Assembly (NCBI GenBank): GCA_002706335.1
Contig: PAKZ01000041.1
Span: 215,446-279,445 of the forward strand
Source of the DNA: Ahrensia sp.
GTDB taxonomy: Bacteria > Pseudomonadota > Alphaproteobacteria > Rhizobiales > Rhizobiaceae
DNA: 64,000 bases
Direction: 5' to 3'
Shown here: positions 60,877-64,000 of the stretch, piece after piece
Layout of the letters: each line of letters opens with the position of its first letter
Position numbering within the stretch: the stretch's first letter is position 1
Translations under genes and position numbers: made by a program
The notes under the pieces: generated by a model
What the model saw: the letters and a program-made list of their open reading frames with translations, nothing else
Database searches by the model: none
What the model was told of the DNA's origin: nothing

Positions 60877-61770
60877 TCACCGCTGTTCCTCGACCCAGCG
60901 CCTCGCCGTCGCGACGAAAGAATTAAGGCTGGCGGAGCCGTCGTTGGATCGCCAAGCGATAACAACATGGACAGGCGGAGGATTGTCTTCGATTTGGAGG
61001 ATCCTGATGTTGCGCATGTTCACCTCCCGCGCGACGTCCGGGACGATCGAGATGCCCATATTGGCGCTAACCAGCCCGAGGATGGTGTGGATTTGCGTCG
61101 CGTTCTGAACAATGCGCGGGAGAAAACCCGCCTGGTCGCACATCGAGAGCGTTCGCGTCGAAAAGAGCGGACTGTTGTGCTGAGAAAAGAGCACGAAGTC
61201 CTCGTCATACAACTCCTTCAGACTCACGCGATCACGGGCAGCGAGAGGATGGTCGCCGGGAACGGCGAGGACGAAATGCTCATCGCGAAGCACGGCGGTC
61301 TCCAAGCGCGCGTTCGCAATCGGAGGACGGAGGATCCCCACGTCGATGGTGTCATTCTCCAGCGCGATCAACTGATCGGCGATCGTCATTTCGGAAAGCT
61401 CCATTTCGATCTTCGGATAGGCGCGCCTGAAAGCGCGGAAGATCGGCGGCGACACGCTGAAGGTGGATGAATGGATGAAACCGACGCGCAAACGGCCCTC
61501 CTGACCGCCGGCGATGCGAACCACCTCGTCGGTCGCCCTTCCGAGATCCGAGAGGATACGACGCGAGCGCTCCAGAAAGACACGTCCCGGTTCTGTAATC
61601 TGGACACTTCTCTGGGTGCGTTCGAACAGCTTGACGCGAAGCCTGTCCTCCAACTGCATGATCTGCCTACTGAGCGCCGGCTGGGCCAGGTTGAGCCGCG
61701 CCGCGGCGCGCCCGAAATGCAGTTCTTCGGCGACGGCGACGAAGGAAACCAGAAGTTTGTTCTCGATCAT
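60877..61770 (-). CDS. LysR-family transcriptional regulator
   Basis: 297 residues: N-terminal winged HTH (VAVAEELHFGRAAARLNLAQ, PALSRQIMQLEDRLRVKLFE) and the two-lobed effector domain (about 90-290). Typical length. Divergent from the rraA-type gene and therefore its presumptive regulator, likely responding to an organic acid. A LysR-type box lies in the intergenic region at 61822-61849. Confidence 0.94.
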   Translation of the reverse strand: MIENKLLVSFVAVAEELHFGRAAARLNLAQPALSRQIMQLEDRLRVKLFERTQRSVQITEPGRVFLERSRRILSDLGRATDEVVRIAGGQEGRLRVGFIHSSTFSVSPPIFRAFRRAYPKIEMELSEMTIADQLIALENDTIDVGILRPPIANARLETAVLRDEHFVLAVPGDHPLAARDRVSLKELYDEDFVLFSQHNSPLFSTRTLSMCDQAGFLPRIVQNATQIHTILGLVSANMGISIVPDVAREVNMRNIRILQIEDNPPPVHVVIAWRSNDGSASLNSFVATARRWVEEQR

Positions 61771-61821
61771 GCCCTGTCGTCCTCCTCACTGGTTTCGCCG
61801 GTTTGCCTGGCTCGGTTCTTA

Positions 61822-61849
61822 ATGCCATTTCGGCAATACTGAAGGCATG
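61822..61849. promoter_or_regulatory. LysR-type operator candidate
   Basis: The interrupted dyad TGCC-ATTTC-GGCA at 61823-61835 is an exact T-N11-A LTTR box; a second GGCAT half-site follows one helical turn further (about 61844-61848). It lies between the divergent LysR gene and the aldolase operon, about 50 bases before the LysR start and 75-100 before the aldolase start. Confidence 0.65.
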
Positions 61850-61921
61850 ATAAGGTATTGGACAGCATCAATCAATTTGCCGCATCTTGCCCGTCCAGTG
61901 CATACATGACGGGCAGACACA

Positions 61922-62596
61922 GTGACTTTCGGCTTTCGAATCTTCAACGACCACGCGCGCGCGCGTGAGGATCTGGTGGCGGCCGCGGGCGCGCTTCCGA
62001 CCGCAATTCTCAGCGACAATCTCTCCCGGATCTACGCTGCCGGACCGGCCATTCGCCCGATGCACGGGGACGGTGTGCTGTGCGGAACGGCGCTGACGGT
62101 CAAGACGCGGCCGGGCGACAATCTGATGATCCACAAGGCCGTCGACATGGCGGAGCCTGGCGACGTAATCGTTGTCGAGGCGGGTGGGGACCTCACCAAT
62201 TCACTGATCGGCGAACTGATCATTACGCACGCAGTTTCACGCGGCGTGAAGGGCTTCGTCATCGACGGAGCGATTCGCGACCTCGATGCGATCCGCGGCG
62301 GCACGACTCCCATATTCGCGGCAGGCGTCAGCCATCGTGGCCCCTACAAGGACGGTCCGGGTGAGGTGAATGTGCCCATCGCATTGCACGGGATGATCGT
62401 GTCGCCGGGAGACATTATCGTCGGCGACCTTGACGGCGTCCTCTGCGTGCCGACCGATGACGCCGAAGCGGTTATCGAGCTCGCACTGGCGCAGGTCGAC
62501 CGCGAGAAGAAAACACTTGAGGCAATTGCCGGCGAAGGCTGGGACAGAGGTTGGGTCGACGAGATCCTGCGTGCCAGGGGATGCAGCCTTGACTGA
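61922..62596 (+). CDS. RraA-like aldolase/demethylmenaquinone methyltransferase family protein
   Basis: 224 residues starting at GTG. RraA/HMG-aldolase fold: GTALTVKTRPGDNLMIHKAV, GDVIVVEAGGDLTNSLIGEL and SRGVKGFVIDGAIRDLDAIR, which carries the Arg/Asp active-site pair (AIRDLD) used by 4-hydroxy-4-methyl-2-oxoglutarate/oxaloacetate aldolases. In a catabolic operon it is more likely an aldolase than the RNase E inhibitor RraA. Overlaps the next gene by 8 bases. Confidence 0.88.
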   Translation: MTFGFRIFNDHARAREDLVAAAGALPTAILSDNLSRIYAAGPAIRPMHGDGVLCGTALTVKTRPGDNLMIHKAVDMAEPGDVIVVEAGGDLTNSLIGELIITHAVSRGVKGFVIDGAIRDLDAIRGGTTPIFAAGVSHRGPYKDGPGEVNVPIALHGMIVSPGDIIVGDLDGVLCVPTDDAEAVIELALAQVDREKKTLEAIAGEGWDRGWVDEILRARGCSLD

Positions 62597-63491
62597 GAAA
62601 AATCGTGCGCCGCGCGTCGGCTTCTGCGGGCTGGGCGCGATGGGGGCGGGCATGGCCCGCAACATACTCGCTGCGGGATTCGAGCTTGGGATCGCGACGT
62701 CGTCGCCGGAAAAAGCCAACCGCTTCAGAAGCGAGGGGGCCAGTGTGGCGGAGACGCCGGCTGGTCTGGCGATGCAGAGCGACGTGATCGTGACCTGCGT
62801 GCCGGACGCGGGCGCACTCGATACGCTGATCGACGGCAAGAACGGATTTTGCCAAGTCGATCTTGCAGGCAAACTCTTCGTCGATTGCTCGACTATCGCA
62901 CCTCACAATGCCGGCCGTGCTGCCGAGCGCATCCGCTCGGCGGGCGGGACATTCATAGACGCGCCGGTTTCGGGTGGCACGAAAGGCGCTGCCGAGGGCA
63001 CCCTGACGATCATGTGCGGCGGCGAAACGGCTGACGTCGAGGCGGCGATGCCGATACTCGACGCCATGGGCAAGGTTATTACCCATTTCGGCCCGATCGG
63101 CGCCGGACAGGCAGTCAAGGCCGCAAACCAGTTAATGGTCGCAGTCAATATGATGGGCGCGTTCGAGGCGATCGCACTTGCCCGCGCCAATGGCGTCGAT
63201 CCCAAGGCCATGCGTCAGGCCTTGCTATCGGGCGCGGCACGCAGCGGCGTGCTGGAAATGCACGCGAAGCGATATTTGGACGATGCGCTCGCGGGCGGTT
63301 TCCGGATCGAGCTTCTTCGCAAGGATCTGGGTATCGTTGCGTCGGAAGGTGGGCGCAGCGGGCTGTCCCAGCCGGCATCCGCGCTCGCGCAGCAGTTGAT
63401 CAACGCCGCATGCAACGCCGGCTTCGAGGGACAGGACAGCGCCGTGCTCGGAAAATTCTACGACCTGACAAATGGAGAGGCGCGATCGTGA
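62589..63491 (+). CDS. 3-hydroxyisobutyrate dehydrogenase-type NAD(P)-dependent oxidoreductase
   Basis: 300 residues from the TTG at 62589, with AGGGGA at suitable spacing; a GTG at 62571 is an alternative. NAD-binding GFCGLGAMGAGMARNI (GxGxxG at 14-19), substrate motif DAPVSGGTKGAAEGTL and the catalytic-lysine helix GAGQAVKAANQLM are intact. Family includes tartronate semialdehyde reductase and 2-(hydroxymethyl)glutarate dehydrogenase, so a beta-hydroxyacid is the substrate. Overlaps the following dehydrogenase by 4 bases. Confidence 0.92.
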   Translation: MTEKNRAPRVGFCGLGAMGAGMARNILAAGFELGIATSSPEKANRFRSEGASVAETPAGLAMQSDVIVTCVPDAGALDTLIDGKNGFCQVDLAGKLFVDCSTIAPHNAGRAAERIRSAGGTFIDAPVSGGTKGAAEGTLTIMCGGETADVEAAMPILDAMGKVITHFGPIGAGQAVKAANQLMVAVNMMGAFEAIALARANGVDPKAMRQALLSGAARSGVLEMHAKRYLDDALAGGFRIELLRKDLGIVASEGGRSGLSQPASALAQQLINAACNAGFEGQDSAVLGKFYDLTNGEARS

Positions 63492-64000
63492 CGAAACTGC
63501 CCCTGGACGCGATCCGCGACTTTTCGAACCGGGTTTTCATTGCGATCGGTGTCTCCGAAGACGATACCACGATCATAACCGAAGCCATGATCCACGCGGA
63601 CCTGCGCGGCCATGGCTCCCACGGTATCACACGGATTCCGATTTACGCGCAGAGGCTCAAGGCCGGTGCGGTAAAGGCGCGACCTCACATTCGCATCGAG
63701 CGAGCCGCCCCCGCTTTCCTCCGAGTCGACGGGGACAACGGCCCGGGCCCTGTCGTAACCAACGCGGCGCTTGACGCGCTTCTCGAACTCGTTCGGGAGA
63801 CCGGTGTCGGCATTGCCGCGGTCGGCCACTCCAATCACAACGGGCCGGGATCGTTCTATGTCGAACGCGCCGCGCGAGAAGGATGTATTGCGATCGCGAT
63901 GACCAATGCCCCGCCATCCATGGCCGTGTTCGGGGGGCGGGAACCGGCGCTTGGAACGAACCCGATCACATTCGGAGCGCCAGTGGCGGGGGGAAGCCCC
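63488..64000 (+). CDS. malate/L-lactate dehydrogenase family protein (5' part)
   Basis: Starts at GTG with GGAGAGG upstream and runs past the window end; about 171 residues seen. The type 2 malate/L-lactate/ureidoglycolate dehydrogenase (Ldh2/YlbC/AllD) signature is visible: HADLRGHGSHGITRIP, GVGIAAVGHSNHNGPGSFYV, MTNAPPSMAVFGGREP and GTNPITFGAPV. NAD(P)H-dependent interconversion of 2-oxo and 2-hydroxy acids. Third gene of the aldolase-led operon. Confidence 0.92.
   Translation, partial: MTKLPLDAIRDFSNRVFIAIGVSEDDTTIITEAMIHADLRGHGSHGITRIPIYAQRLKAGAVKARPHIRIERAAPAFLRVDGDNGPGPVVTNAALDALLELVRETGVGIAAVGHSNHNGPGSFYVERAAREGCIAIAMTNAPPSMAVFGGREPALGTNPITFGAPVAGGSP

Overview
This 64 kb window is high-GC, tightly packed bacterial chromosome from an alphaproteobacterium of the Rhizobiales/Hyphomicrobiales type. 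The gene content and order of its motility genes match the flagellar/chemotaxis region known from Sinorhizobium and Agrobacterium: cheD-cheT, motC/motE, flaF-flbT, a rem/ftcR regulator and several tandem flagellins. The genus cannot be fixed from the sequence alone.

Layout. (1) 1-575: 3' end of a GGDEF (diguanylate cyclase) gene. (2) 605-9171, minus strand: a complete che operon, reading MCP - STAS protein - cheY1 - cheA - cheW - cheR - cheB - cheY2 - cheD - cheT, with almost every junction overlapping. (3) 9308-11300: a LuxR-type regulator and two small single-TM, possibly FliL-like proteins. (4) 11297-21799, minus: rem - flgE - flgK - flgL - flaF - flbT - flgD - fliQ - flhA - fliR - fliJ-like - flgJ-like - flgN-like. 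(5) 21944-29118, minus: fliF - fliH-like - motB - motC - fliK - lytic transglycosylase. (6) 29295-32769: three flagellin genes, each followed by its own transcript end signal or spacer. (7) 32990-42507, minus: DUF1217 - flgF - fliI - unknown - flgB - flgC - fliE - flgG - flgA - flgI - motE - flgH - fliL - fliP. (8) 42675-47566, plus: motA - fliM - fliN - fliG - flhB - unknown. Together regions 2-8 encode most of a motor, export gate, rod, hook and filament, plus the signalling system that drives it. fliO and a canonical visN/visR pair were not seen.

The second part is accessory and metabolic. 47583-48494 holds a PAS-like protein and a small hydrophilic protein. 48521-51328 looks like a nitric-oxide/nitrite-stress neighbourhood: a flavin reductase, an NsrR-type Fe-S repressor behind an FNR/NnrR-type box, and an exported formylglycine-generating-enzyme-like protein similar in type to NirV. 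51455-59026 is a tripartite tricarboxylate transporter (tctCBA plus an AbrB-type membrane protein) divergent from a tctDE-like two-component system that is fused translationally to a second periplasmic binding protein gene.

59396-60876 is a tRNA-Arg(CCG) gene followed by a decayed stretch. It contains a frameshifted cysteine synthase fragment and a membrane dipeptidase fragment between two direct repeats, and looks like the scar of an old insertion. 60877-64000 is a LysR regulator divergent from an RraA-type aldolase, a 3-hydroxyisobutyrate-dehydrogenase-type enzyme and a malate/lactate dehydrogenase that runs off the window, probably a small organic-acid catabolic operon. No CRISPR array, insertion sequence or intact phage was seen.
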